Under the pieces are notes generated by a model. That model did no database searches, had not been told where the DNA came from, and worked only from the letters and a program-made list of their open reading frames with translations. A DNA stretch of 64,000 nucleotides, from contig JAWLGP010000001.1 of NCBI GenBank assembly GCA_041685045.1, positions 186,001 to 250,000 of the forward strand, given 5' to 3'. The DNA comes from Thiohalomonas sp041685045 (GTDB taxonomy: Bacteria > Pseudomonadota > Gammaproteobacteria > Thiohalomonadales > Thiohalomonadaceae). Positions 1 through 8,786 of this stretch are shown here, piece after piece (within the stretch, counting starts at the first letter, position 1; every line of letters begins with the position of its first letter). The position numbers were made by a program, and so were the translations under genes.

Positions 1-2
1 AC

Positions 3-788
3 CAAGCTAAGGTGTTGCTGGACTTCTCCCAACAAGGCAGCGAGGCCACCGATGCGCGGCTCCGAAATCAACACGGGCGGCACGTCAAAGAGAGTAGGGA
101 ACGAGAACGCATCGCAAGAGAGCAATTAGAAAGCATCACGCCGGTGGATTTGCCGGTTGTAGCGGTTGCACTCCCACAAGGCAAACGGGTATTCAGACTC
201 CAAGGAGTCACAGTACGACGTGGGACGCGCACCCTGCTGGATGATTTTGAGTTGGACCTGAACGGTCCGCAGCGCCTTGCGGTGACTGGGCGAAACGGCA
301 GCGGCAAGAGCACCCTGCTTCACATTTTGAATGGTACGCAGTGCCCTGACGAAGGAGTGGTCGAGGTGCACGAAACACCGCGCCTGCTTGACCAGCATCA
401 GACCCTGTTGGATGACCGTCAGTCTGCGCTGGAAAACTTCCGGAGGCTGGCTCCGGGCCTGAGTGAATCGGAGTATCGCACGCGACTTGCCGTACTGCGG
501 CTGCGTGGCGACAAAGCCCTGCGTCCCACCGGCCAGCTAAGCGGTGGCGAGCGCCTCAAAGTCGGTCTCGCGTGTTTGCTGCTTGGCCCGAATCCGCCCC
601 GTCTGCTGTTGCTGGATGAGCCTACGAATCACCAAGATTTGGAGTCGATCGCCGCCCTCGAAGAGGGACTACGCCAATATAGCGGCGCGCTCGTAGTGGT
701 AAGTCACGATGAGGAGTTTCTCGAGCACATAGGAATCACACTCGTGTTGAACCTGAACGAGGGGGTTCCGTGCGTGCGTCAGCGATAA
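3..788 (+). CDS. ABC-F family ATPase, C-terminal part (cut by window edge)
   Basis: The frame is open from the first bases, so the gene begins outside the window; the GTG at 12 is probably not its start. What remains is a linker rich in Arg/Glu followed by one complete nucleotide-binding domain: Walker A GRNGSGKST, signature LSGGERLKVGLA, Walker B LLLLDEPTNH and the switch histidine in VVVSHDEEFL. The DEPTNH form of Walker B and the absence of membrane segments are typical of ABC-F proteins, which act on the ribosome (translation factors or antibiotic-protection proteins) rather than in transport. This is the second of the usual two ATPase domains. Subfamily cannot be told from this half. Confidence 0.85.
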   Translation, partial: QAKVLLDFSQQGSEATDARLRNQHGRHVKESRERERIAREQLESITPVDLPVVAVALPQGKRVFRLQGVTVRRGTRTLLDDFELDLNGPQRLAVTGRNGSGKSTLLHILNGTQCPDEGVVEVHETPRLLDQHQTLLDDRQSALENFRRLAPGLSESEYRTRLAVLRLRGDKALRPTGQLSGGERLKVGLACLLLGPNPPRLLLLDEPTNHQDLESIAALEEGLRQYSGALVVVSHDEEFLEHIGITLVLNLNEGVPCVRQR

Positions 789-882
789 GCAATGGGGTAA
801 CTTGTCCGTTGTTGTCGCGTCACGCTGGCAACTGGTTGCTTTCGGTCGGCTCCTGCCCAACGCACCCAGCGGTCAGATGTTT

Positions 883-940
883 GGGTCAGATGAACAACCC
901 TGGGCCGGGCTCGTTGCGAGGGGAAGTGTTCATCTGACCC
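883..940. repeat. Inverted repeat, possible mobile-element remnant
   Basis: GGGTCAGATGAACA at 883-896 is repeated as a perfect reverse complement at 927-940 around a 30-nt spacer. The arms extend outward imperfectly (ATGTT before, AACAT after). It lies in the 318-bp gene-free stretch 789-1106, which otherwise shows nothing I recognise. The arms could form a hairpin or be the ends of a short non-autonomous element. No transposase gene is present. Confidence 0.55.
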
Positions 941-1106
941 CGAACATTCCTTCTCCTCCATTCCCAAGGGCTTCGGCTCGTCACGGTGGCTCGGCTGGGG
1001 TGATGTCCATGTAAGTAAGAGGTTCTACTTGACCCTTCGGGAGCGCCCTGCCTTTGAACGACAGAGTCCACAGGCAGCGAGCAGAACGGGGCTTACCGTC
1101 GATGCG

Positions 1107-1643
1107 CTACTTGTTCTCGACACAAAGTGCGTTGGAGTAGAACCGCCCGTCGGACTTGGTCGCCAGGACCAGGAAAATGTTCTGTTTGGTGGCGGTGTTC
1201 ACCGCACCCCCGAGCGAGTAGGAACCGTTTTTTTCGTCGAAATCGAAGTCGGTGATCTTCTTGTAGTTCCCCGTGTCGCAGTAGGTGCCGGCCCAACGCG
1301 TTTTCTTGTCCTGGTCGGTTACCACGAGCATGCACTCGCTGCTCTTGCGCGGGCGCATCTGGATGTTGACGTCGTTGCTGCTCCAGGAAGTCGTACCGAT
1401 CTTGAGTTTGACGTAGTCGTTCCACCCCTGGGTCGAGTAACTGTCGCTGCTGCTCTTGAAGGTGTCCTTGCAATCCAGCTTGTAGGTCGTTCCTCCGCTT
1501 TCGAAGCTTTTACCGTCGAGCTGGCTTTCCGCGTCGTTCAGGCAGTTGCATTTCATGTCCTTTGCCAACGCACCGGCGCTGAATGCGCTCAGGCCGGCGG
1601 CCAGGAGGAGGGCTGCGGCGGTAGGCTGCTTGAGTATCTTCAT
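1107..1643 (-). CDS. Secreted hypothetical protein
   Basis: This encodes 178 residues with a clear signal peptide: MKILKQPTAAALLLAAGLSA, ending near AGALA-KD. The mature part is small, hydrophilic, rich in Ser/Thr/Lys/Asp, and has five cysteines (KCNC near the N-terminus, DCKD, ECML, TYCDT, LCVEN), suggesting a disulfide-bonded periplasmic or extracellular protein. I do not recognise the family. It is a single gene, divergent from the lipoprotein gene that follows, so the shared 170-bp region probably holds both promoters. Confidence 0.7.
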   Translation of the reverse strand: MKILKQPTAAALLLAAGLSAFSAGALAKDMKCNCLNDAESQLDGKSFESGGTTYKLDCKDTFKSSSDSYSTQGWNDYVKLKIGTTSWSSNDVNIQMRPRKSSECMLVVTDQDKKTRWAGTYCDTGNYKKITDFDFDEKNGSYSLGGAVNTATKQNIFLVLATKSDGRFYSNALCVENK

Positions 1644-1730
1644 GTTTGATTCCTAACGTTGTCGGGTGTGTCGTCGTTGTCGTCACCGACAGTGACACCG
1701 GCAGCCTATTGCGTGTGCCCGTCCGGGCCT

Positions 1731-1748
1731 ATCCCATGTTCATGGGAT
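1731..1748. promoter_or_regulatory. Perfect palindrome in a divergent promoter region
   Basis: ATCCCATG-TT-CATGGGAT is a perfect inverted repeat with 8-bp arms between two divergently transcribed genes. Position and symmetry fit an operator for a dimeric regulator, but no regulator gene is adjacent and the site may be chance. Confidence 0.3.
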
Positions 1749-1813
1749 CCCCGTCGGCACAGATGCGCCGTTAGGCTACGCGCCTATCCCCTTCGGCCGC
1801 CAGTCGAGCCCAA

Positions 1814-3290
1814 ATGCCTCCGACGCCCATCGTCGCTACCGTGCACCCCGGCCCGCGCACCGGGAAACCATCCACCCGCGCAGCGGTTCGCCGCGTCAGC
1901 CGGGTAGTGTTCGGATTGCTGCTGACCGGCGTACTGACGGGGTGCCATACGCCCGCTTCGCTGCTGGTGAAGAGTTCCGGGGGGCGTGCCGCCTGCGAAC
2001 GATTTGTTCCGGCAACTGGGCGCGCAGCCCACCAGTGCCGGCCTGCACATCCTCACGGGACGTGCCTTGCTGCGGCAGCCGGCGCGGACGCACGGGGATG
2101 CGGAACTGGCTCGGGTCGCTTTCCTCAACGCGGTCCGCTATGCACCGGACGGGTGGGAGCCGCTGCTGCTGCTGGGGCTTGCCGAACACGTGTTGGGTGA
2201 TCATCGGGCGGCCCTGGCCTACTTCGCCGAGGGGTTTGCACGAGCGCCCGAGGCGACGCGCGAGCGCTGGACGAACGTCCTGGCCTATCTCGCGTTTCGC
2301 GCCGGGGCAGCGGCGCTCGCCAACCGGGCATTCGACGACGCGCTTCCGGCACAGCTCCCTGCCGAGTCCGGCGTGCGGGACTTTCTGCGCCAGGCCCTGT
2401 CCGACAGCCTCTACCCACCTCCCTCGCCGGCGCGGCCGGCCCCCGTGTATGCCGACGACACCAACATCATGCTGGACGCGTTCATCATCCGCTACGTCCG
2501 TAGCGAGTCGGCGCGCACCGGCCTCAACCTGCTGGAGAGCCTGCAGCTTCAGTTCGGCGCCACCCTGCTCAACTACAGCCAGACCACCACCGGCGTGACA
2601 GGCGACGGCGAGGGTGACGTGACCAGCTACTCCAGGGAACGTTCGCAGGAACTCACCATTCCCACGCTGAGCTATGCGCTGAACGTCGCCACGGAGGGCG
2701 GCTCACGGTTCATGATCGAGGCGGGCCCTAGCGTAGTGGCAGTAGCGGGTAAGCCGTCGCGTTTCTTCTCCGGCGCCAACCTGCTGATAGTTCCCCGGGG
2801 TGAGGATACGGACGAGGTGGAGCGTGACGTCGGCCTGGACCTGCGGGTGACGCCTACGGCGGTGGCTCCCGAATACGCGGACGTGGAAGTGGCGCTGGAG
2901 TTGTCGAACATCACCGGGCGCGGCGGCGAGGCGGGCACCCAGGTGTTGGAGACCGACAAGTCGTTGGCGGAGGTGAATGCGCGGGTTCCGTTCGGGCGCT
3001 CCCTGGTGCTCGGCACCGGCTACTCGCTCAGCGTTAGCGCAAACGCGGCCGGGGTGCAGGAACTGCCGATGCTGGGATACGTATTCGGCCAACGGGATGG
3101 CCAGGCTCAGCGCACCGACGTTCTCGCGCTGGTGTCGGTGCGGAGGCCGGGCCTGGAAGCGATGCACGCGTTGGCTATCGATCAGGCGAGTTTGTCGCAA
3201 CGGCTCTTCGGCGTGGCCCCGGCACCGGTGGCTGGCGTGGCACGCCACCCGTACGAAGCGCCCATGCTGCCGGTGGAGGAGTGGCTGTGA
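1814..3290 (+). pseudogene. TPR/secretin-like outer-membrane lipoprotein, frameshifted
   Basis: Two overlapping frames together form one sensible protein. The first, from ATG 1814, encodes a lipoprotein signal (VVFGLLLTGVLTGC, lipobox LTGC) and then turns to nonsense. The second, from GTG 1986, encodes 434 residues: a TPR-like N-terminal part (HILTGRALL, WEPLLLLGLAEHVLGDHRAA) and a C-terminal part resembling the secretin beta-domain (DLRVTPTAVAPEYADVEV, FGRSLVLGTG, ELPMLGYVFG). The frames join if one G is removed from the six-G run at 1979-1984, giving SSGG-VPPANDLF and a 491-residue protein. A secretin-like lipoprotein would sit in the outer membrane. The shift may be a true mutation, a phase-variable tract or a sequencing error. 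Translation from GTG 1986 alone would lack an export signal. Confidence 0.65.
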
Positions 3291-3703
3291 CACGCCTGGG
3301 GAGGTTGGGACGGGTGGAGGCCTGCGCTTTCGCCTATCCGGGGTAGAGACGACGGGGGCGGTAGTTGGAAGAGGACGGAGGGTCAGTTCTGCATCGTAGC
3401 CCTCGGGTCCTGCGAACTGTCCGCTTCGGGGTCGGGAGCTGCCTGACGGTGAAAACCGAAATTTGAAACGATTCCAGCGAATGGCCGGCTGCCATAACAG
3501 CTGTCTTTCATTCGGATAGAAACCGCGGTACGCCCCCAATCTACTGCGTGCTGTGGCTCAACTCGGCCCCGGTTCGTCGCCGATTCGGGCGTTTCATCCC
3601 AACTGTCCGCACCCTGTCGCACCCCCATTGAGGCCCCTCTCGACCTCGCCTAACTTCTTCCAGCGAACCGGCGCGACTTGCGCCCTGCTGAGGAGAACCG
3701 CGC
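3291..3703. other. Gene-free stretch with a possible decayed coding remnant
   Basis: This 413-bp stretch lies between the lipoprotein gene and the ABC operon. A minus-strand open frame (3383-3628, 81 codons) contains SYGSRPFAGIV-like sequence of the kind often translated from dispersed repeats, and I do not consider it a gene. An SD-like AGGAGA (about 3691) precedes the ATG at 3704. Confidence 0.35.
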
Positions 3704-4441
3704 ATGCCTCCCTTGCTCGAGATCGTCGGGGTGACCAAACACTACCGGCTCGGCAGCGTACCCGTGCCCGCCCTGCGGGGGGTCGATCTCACCGTTGAGC
3801 GCGGCGAGTTTGTCGCCCTGGCCGGGCCGTCCGGGAGCGGCAAGAGCACCCTGCTCAACATCTGCGGCCTCATCGACCGACACGACGAGGGGGATGTCCG
3901 CTTCAACGGCCGACCGGTCGCGGAGCAGCGCCCCATCGTACTCACCCACTGGCGCCGCGACCGGATCGGTTTCGTGTTCCAGGGCTTCAACCTGATCCCG
4001 GTGATGAGCGCCTGGGAGAATATCGAGTACCCACTGCTGCTGAACGGCACCCCGGCCGCCGAGCGCCGGGCCCGGGTTGCCGAGGCACTGGAGCAGGTCG
4101 GCCTGACCGCCTTCGGTCACCACCTCCCGGACACCCTTTCCGGGGGCCAGCGTCAGCGGGTCGCCATCGCCCGCGCCCTGATCAAGCGGCCGCTGTTGGT
4201 GGCGGCCGACGAGCCCACAGCCAATCTGGACACCCGCTCGGCCACCCAGGTGATCGACCTGATGCACAGCCTCGGCCGCCAACTCGGCACCACCTTTATT
4301 GTCGCCACCCACGACGATCGCATGACAGGCCGCTGCGAGCGCACCGTTCACCTGATGGACGGGGTAGTGCAGGCGCAAGGCGTCAACCACTCCGGCGCGG
4401 CCGCCGCCGGCCTCCCCCTCCCCGCAGGAGTCACGCCATGA
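3704..4441 (+). CDS. ABC transporter ATP-binding protein, MacB/LolD type
   Basis: The 245-residue ATPase has Walker A GPSGSGKST, Q-loop FVFQGFNLIP, signature LSGGQRQRVAIARAL, Walker B LLVAADEPTANLD and switch His in VATHDD. The tight family resemblance is to LolD/MacB ATPases, which power FtsX-type permeases acting on periplasmic or outer-membrane substrates instead of moving solutes through the inner membrane. It overlaps the next gene by ATGA. Together with the permease, LolA-like protein and barrel it forms an apparent envelope-export operon. The start at 3704 has an AGGAGA ribosome site about 8 nt upstream. Confidence 0.9.
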   Translation: MPPLLEIVGVTKHYRLGSVPVPALRGVDLTVERGEFVALAGPSGSGKSTLLNICGLIDRHDEGDVRFNGRPVAEQRPIVLTHWRRDRIGFVFQGFNLIPVMSAWENIEYPLLLNGTPAAERRARVAEALEQVGLTAFGHHLPDTLSGGQRQRVAIARALIKRPLLVAADEPTANLDTRSATQVIDLMHSLGRQLGTTFIVATHDDRMTGRCERTVHLMDGVVQAQGVNHSGAAAAGLPLPAGVTP

Positions 4442-5652
4442 AATGGCTGCTCTACGCCTGGAAGAACGTACTGCGTAATCGCCGCCGCGCCGGCATTACC
4501 GTGGTATTGGCCACCCTCGGCACCGCCTCGGTACTGCTCGCCAGCGGTTTCGCCCTCTCCACCTATGCGATGTTAGAGACGATGTCCGCCGGTGAAATTG
4601 GCCATGTTGTGATTGCCCATCGCGACTATTTCGATGGAGACGAAGAGGTCCCGCTCGGTCACGGCCTCGGTAAGAGCGAGGCACTCCGGGCCGAACTGCT
4701 GAAAGACCCACGGATCGCCGCGGTGAATCCACGCCTGCACTACTCCGGGTTGATTTCCAATGGCGAGATGTCCGCCATCTTCATTGGAACCGGGGTGGAT
4801 GCTGCCGGCGAGTTCGACGTCAACCGCATCACGGTGGAACACGGACGATCGCTTTCGCTGCAGGAAACCGCCGAGGCGGAATCGGAGGTGATGCTCGCCA
4901 GGGAACTGGCCCGCCACCTCAAGGCGAAGGTTGGCGATTCGTTGACGCTCCTCTCCACCACGGCCGATGGCGCGCTCAATGGCATCGACGTGCAGGTGGT
5001 GGGGATCTACGGCACGGGCACTCCCGAAATGGATGAACGCGCCCTGCTCACCGGCATCGACACCGCTCAGGCGCTGTTGCGCAGCAACAAGGTGAGCACG
5101 CTGAGCGTCTATCTCACCGCACTGGAGGGCGCCCACCGGCTGCGGGATGAACTGGCGCAAGGCCTTCCCGACCTGGGTCTGCGCACCTGGGATGAGCTCG
5201 CCGCCTTCTACACCAAAGTCAAAAACCTCTACGACCGCATCTTCGGCGTGCTCGGGATCATCATCGTGGCCATGGTCTTCTTCGCCGTGGCCAACACGAT
5301 GTCGATGAGCGTTGCCGAACGGACGCGGGAGATCGGCACCCTGGCCGCACTCGGCACCTCCGCCCGACGCATCGTCGTCAACTTCGCCATGGAGTCGGGT
5401 TTGCTTGGCTTGATCAGCGCGTTGTTGGGTGTGCTCTTGGCGGGCCTGGTGTCGCTGCTGTTTGAACAGTTCCCGGTCATGATGCCACCGCCGCCGGGGC
5501 GGACCGAGGGTTATCCGCTGCTGTTTCAGGCCTCGCCCGAGCTCTATCTCATCGTCGCACTGGTGATCTTTTTCACCGCTGTGCTGGCCGCATGGGTGGC
5601 CGCCCGCCGCGGTGTCGGCAAACCGATCGTGGAGGCACTGCAACATGTCTGA
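4438..5652 (+). CDS. ABC transporter permease, FtsX/MacB type
   Basis: The protein is 404 residues. An N-terminal membrane helix (AGITVVLATLGTASVLLASGF) is followed by a long periplasmic MacB-PCD-like domain (about residues 45-270) and three C-terminal helices containing the FtsX core (IIVAMVFFAVANTMSMSVAERTREIGTLAALG). That topology is the MacB/LolC/E fold, a mechanotransmission permease partnered by the preceding ATPase. The stop overlaps the start of the LolA-like gene by 8 nt, indicating translational coupling. The substrate is unknown; lipoprotein or lipid handling is inference from the neighbours. Confidence 0.88.
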   Translation: MKWLLYAWKNVLRNRRRAGITVVLATLGTASVLLASGFALSTYAMLETMSAGEIGHVVIAHRDYFDGDEEVPLGHGLGKSEALRAELLKDPRIAAVNPRLHYSGLISNGEMSAIFIGTGVDAAGEFDVNRITVEHGRSLSLQETAEAESEVMLARELARHLKAKVGDSLTLLSTTADGALNGIDVQVVGIYGTGTPEMDERALLTGIDTAQALLRSNKVSTLSVYLTALEGAHRLRDELAQGLPDLGLRTWDELAAFYTKVKNLYDRIFGVLGIIIVAMVFFAVANTMSMSVAERTREIGTLAALGTSARRIVVNFAMESGLLGLISALLGVLLAGLVSLLFEQFPVMMPPPPGRTEGYPLLFQASPELYLIVALVIFFTAVLAAWVAARRGVGKPIVEALQHV

Positions 5653-6412
5653 CGCAACCTGCTGGAACAAGCCGCTACGGCTTGCACTCGGTGGACTCCT
5701 CTTGATTGCCGGTACGGCGGTGAAGGCCGACGACGTCGCGGCCCGGCTGGCCCGTGCCGACGCGGTTCGCCTGCCCGATGCAGAGGCGAAGGTGGAGCTT
5801 CGGGTACGCGTCTATGAAGGCGAGGTGGTCGATAAGGAGCGTCACTACACGGTCTATTCGCGTCCCGGCCATCGCTCGCTGGTGCTGTTTCGAAGCGCGG
5901 GCGAAGCGGGTCAAAAGGTATTGATGCTGGACGACGATTACTGGCTGTTCATGCCGAACACCCGGCGCCCCATCCGCATCACGCCCATGCAGAAGCTGCT
6001 GGGCGACGCCGCTACCGGTGACGTGGCCACCCTCACTTGGAGCGAAGACTATCGCGGCCAACGAGTTGCCGACGGCGTGACCGCCGAGCCCTGCGCCGCC
6101 GACCGGCCCTGCCGTGAACTGGAACTGCGCTCGACCCGTGCCGGCACCACTTACGAGCGTATCGAGCTGCTGCTGGACGCAGCCGACGTGCCGGTGTTCG
6201 CCCGCCTCTATCTCACCTCCGGCAAGTTGGCCAAGGAGGCTAGCTATACCCTCGGAGAGGCGGAGGGACGCCAGCGAATCGTGGCGATGACCCTTTTTGA
6301 CCGCATCAACCGCAACCGCCGCACCGAGATCGAATATCTGACCATCACGCCCGCTGCGGTGCCCGACAAGTACTTCAACCCGGCCTTCCTGGTGCGGGAA
6401 AACCTCGACTGA
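5645..6412 (+). CDS. LolA-like outer-membrane lipoprotein-sorting protein
   Basis: ATG 5645 gives 255 residues with a signal peptide (LALGGLLLIAGTAVKA-DD). The mature part matches the LolA/LolB-like fold seen in ABC-linked outer-membrane lipoprotein-sorting proteins: KVELRVRVYEGEVVDKERHYTVYSRPGHRSLVLFRS, then VLMLDDDYWLFMPNTRRPIRITPMQKLLGDA. Family members usually accompany a MacB-type ATPase and permease, as here. The likely role is to carry a lipid or lipoprotein across the periplasm from the permease to the outer membrane. An earlier in-frame start (5612) would lie inside the permease gene, and the signal peptide fits 5645 better. Confidence 0.8.
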   Translation: MSDATCWNKPLRLALGGLLLIAGTAVKADDVAARLARADAVRLPDAEAKVELRVRVYEGEVVDKERHYTVYSRPGHRSLVLFRSAGEAGQKVLMLDDDYWLFMPNTRRPIRITPMQKLLGDAATGDVATLTWSEDYRGQRVADGVTAEPCAADRPCRELELRSTRAGTTYERIELLLDAADVPVFARLYLTSGKLAKEASYTLGEAEGRQRIVAMTLFDRINRNRRTEIEYLTITPAAVPDKYFNPAFLVRENLD

Positions 6413-6432
6413 CAGCGCCCACCCCCGAACTC

Positions 6433-7665
6433 ATGCGACCAGTACCGGTGATAAACGTCGGCCTTGCGGTCGCGCTGCTCCTGATAGGCGGCGGCACGCA
6501 GGCCGACACTGTTCTCGGTCTTGCGTTGCGGGCCGAATCCGCCGAGTTGCGCGACAACAGCCTGTTCGCCGCGCCGACTCCCTACCGCGGGGTCTACGCC
6601 CGCGCGGTTGGCGAGGAGCTGTACATCCGCCACGCCCAAAGCGGCGCGGTTGTGGAGTGGGCCGGCACACGGCGGGAGCGTGATGGACTCGCCACGACGC
6701 GGGGCCGGCTCAACGAGCTGTACCTCGATTTCAGCACGCAGGGGATCGATTTCACCGTGGGCAAGAAGGTGATGAGTTTTGGCGTCGGCCATGGGTTTCG
6801 CCCGCTCGACGTGATCCAAAGGGAGGCGCGCCGCTCACTGTTCGAGGAGCGGCTGGAGGGGGTCCCGATCGCTTTGGTCGAAAGACTCGATGCCGACTCG
6901 TCGATTTCGGCCATCTATGTCAATCGGGTCGAGGTCGACGATGACAGGGTCCGCCGCGGGCCGCACGAGGGGGTGTTGCGTCACTACCGATATTGGGGCG
7001 CACTGGAGACCCATGCGCTGCTCCACTGGCACGAGGCGCGGGGGGCCGCTCCGGGTGGGGGATTCAGTTGGGTGCACGGCGACCACCTGGAGGTACACGG
7101 TGCCTTTCTCTACCAGGACCGTTACCACGTTCCGTCGCACCGTCTGACGGGCGGCGACACGCGGCTCGCCGACCGCGATCCCTGGCGCCTCACGGAACGG
7201 CGCGGCGGTCACCAATTGCTGCTGGGCACCAGTGCCACGGCTGGCGGCTACACCCTGTTGCTCGAGGGGTGGCACGACGACGAGGCCTTCACGGCCGGGC
7301 AGTGGCGTGAACTGCGCACGCTCGCCGCGGAGCAACAGGGGCTGCTCGGCCTTGCTCCAGAGCGGGCGGTCTACGGCAACCTGGCCTGGAACCAACGGGC
7401 CTATGCGCCGGCGTCGCTGTTGCCCGACAACCTGCTGCTGCGCCTGAGCCATGACGGGGTACATACCGATCCCTATCTCGACCTGTTGACCACCCCGGAA
7501 GACGGCGGCTATGTGGCCACTCTCGGCCTCGACCACGAGTGGCGTCAGGGGATCACGATACGTGCCGGTATTCGCGGGTTTGGCGGCCCGAGCGACTCCG
7601 CCTACGGCCAGATGCCGCAGCGTTCGGTGGCGTTCCTCGAACTGCACGGAGAGATGGTATGGTGA
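6433..7665 (+). CDS. Predicted outer-membrane beta-barrel protein of the ABC/LolA locus
   Basis: The 410-residue protein has an N-terminal signal (INVGLAVALLLIGGGTQA-DT). The mature part is made of alternating amphipathic stretches rich in Arg, Gly, Tyr and His (LNELYLDFSTQGIDFTVGKKV, GYVATLGLDHEWRQGITIRAGIRGFGG) and ends in an aromatic residue (EMVW), as barrels often do. I infer a porin-like or DUF1302-type barrel. It lies 20 nt after the LolA-like gene and its last codons overlap the kinase start, so it is in the same transcription unit and may be the outer-membrane end of the export path. Confidence 0.6.
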   Translation: MRPVPVINVGLAVALLLIGGGTQADTVLGLALRAESAELRDNSLFAAPTPYRGVYARAVGEELYIRHAQSGAVVEWAGTRRERDGLATTRGRLNELYLDFSTQGIDFTVGKKVMSFGVGHGFRPLDVIQREARRSLFEERLEGVPIALVERLDADSSISAIYVNRVEVDDDRVRRGPHEGVLRHYRYWGALETHALLHWHEARGAAPGGGFSWVHGDHLEVHGAFLYQDRYHVPSHRLTGGDTRLADRDPWRLTERRGGHQLLLGTSATAGGYTLLLEGWHDDEAFTAGQWRELRTLAAEQQGLLGLAPERAVYGNLAWNQRAYAPASLLPDNLLLRLSHDGVHTDPYLDLLTTPEDGGYVATLGLDHEWRQGITIRAGIRGFGGPSDSAYGQMPQRSVAFLELHGEMVW

Positions 7666-8786
7666 GCGGCATGTCGCCCGATGCCCTCTCACAGTCCGTT
7701 CTGGCCCGCTTCGGCCTGCGCTGGCAGTTGGGTATGGTGTTTCTCTTCAACAGTGCCATCGGCCTGCTGCTCATCGCGGTATTCGGAGATCGCTTCGGCC
7801 CCGCCACCCCCTGGCTGAGCGTCGCCTATTCACACGCCATCGGTTTCAGCATCCATGGTGCCGTGCATCTGCTGGCGCTGCTCGCCAAGCGCCCCCGTCG
7901 CCCCACGCCGGGAGATTTGATCGGCGGCGTGCTGATCGGCGCCACTGCCGGGACTCTGTTCGGGGGCGTTGCGACCGGCACCTGGGCCGGACTGCTGGAA
8001 CGCGGTTGGTCTGGCGTCGGGCTCAACATCCTGCTCGGCATCGTGTTCGGCTCGGTGGCCGGTTACGTCTACTTCACCACGGTCCGCAACGCACAGACGC
8101 GGGTGATGTTGAAGGAAAAGGAGTTGCGCCGTCTCACCGCCGAAAAGGCACTGACCGATACCCGGCTACGCCTGCTACAGGCACAGATTGAACCCCACTT
8201 TCTGTTCAACACGCTCTCCAACATCCACGGCTTGATCGAAAGCCACCCCGAACGGGCCGGGCGCATGCTGGAGTCGCTGATCCACTACCTGCGCGCCACC
8301 CTCCAGCACACCCGCGAGGGCCGTACCACCCTTGGCGACGAGCTGGAACTGGTGCGCGCCTATCTGGCCATCCAGCAGGAGCGCATGGGTGCGCGGCTGC
8401 GCTGGCACATCGAGGCGCCAAAGGCACTGCTGGATCAGGCGCTGCCGCCCATGCTGATCCAGCCGCTGGTGGAGAACGCGGTCACCCATGGGCTCGAACC
8501 GGCGCTGGAGGGCGGCAGCATCGAGGTGGCGGTGACCCCGGAAACGGAACACCTCGTCATCACCGTTACCGATACGGCAGGCGGTGCCGGGAGCCGCAGC
8601 GAGGGTGCCGGATTCGGACTGGGGCTGGTCAACATCAAGGCACGGCTCGAAACACTCTACGGCGACCGGGCATCGGTGACCCTGGAGACCCGGCAGCCAT
8701 GTGGCGCCCGTGCCTCTTTGATTCTGCCCCGGTCCACCGAACGAGAAGACGACGGACCAACGAACCGACGTGGGGAAACAGTGTGA
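7659..8786 (+). CDS. LytS/YehU-type sensor histidine kinase
   Basis: From ATG 7659 this encodes 375 residues. The N-terminal half has about four membrane helices (LGMVFLFNSAIGLLLIAVFG to LNILLGIVFGSVAGYVYF), followed by the His_kinase domain with phospho-acceptor H in QIEPHFLFNTLSNIHGLIES and an HATPase domain (LIQPLVENAVTHGLEP; GFGLGLVNIKARLETLYG). There is no extracellular sensor domain, so the membrane part probably senses directly. The start overlaps the barrel gene end and the stop overlaps the regulator start (GTGA), so the kinase is coupled to both. ATG 7671 is an alternative start. Confidence 0.9.
   Translation: MVSGMSPDALSQSVLARFGLRWQLGMVFLFNSAIGLLLIAVFGDRFGPATPWLSVAYSHAIGFSIHGAVHLLALLAKRPRRPTPGDLIGGVLIGATAGTLFGGVATGTWAGLLERGWSGVGLNILLGIVFGSVAGYVYFTTVRNAQTRVMLKEKELRRLTAEKALTDTRLRLLQAQIEPHFLFNTLSNIHGLIESHPERAGRMLESLIHYLRATLQHTREGRTTLGDELELVRAYLAIQQERMGARLRWHIEAPKALLDQALPPMLIQPLVENAVTHGLEPALEGGSIEVAVTPETEHLVITVTDTAGGAGSRSEGAGFGLGLVNIKARLETLYGDRASVTLETRQPCGARASLILPRSTEREDDGPTNRRGETV

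Noticed and set aside
12..14. GTG start for the ABC-F gene
   Set aside because: The frame is open to the window edge and the protein lacks its first ATPase domain, so the true start is upstream.
2703..3539. Long minus-strand frame of 278 codons across the secretin-like gene
   Set aside because: It lies opposite a gene with a convincing protein and shows no domain, signal or ribosome site; GC-rich shadow.
3383..3628. Small minus-strand gene of 81 codons
   Set aside because: No ribosome site and no recognisable domain; reads like a translated repeat remnant.
4573..5670. 365-codon minus-strand frame over the permease
   Set aside because: Composition is His/Gln/Arg-rich as expected from an antisense shadow of a GC-rich gene.
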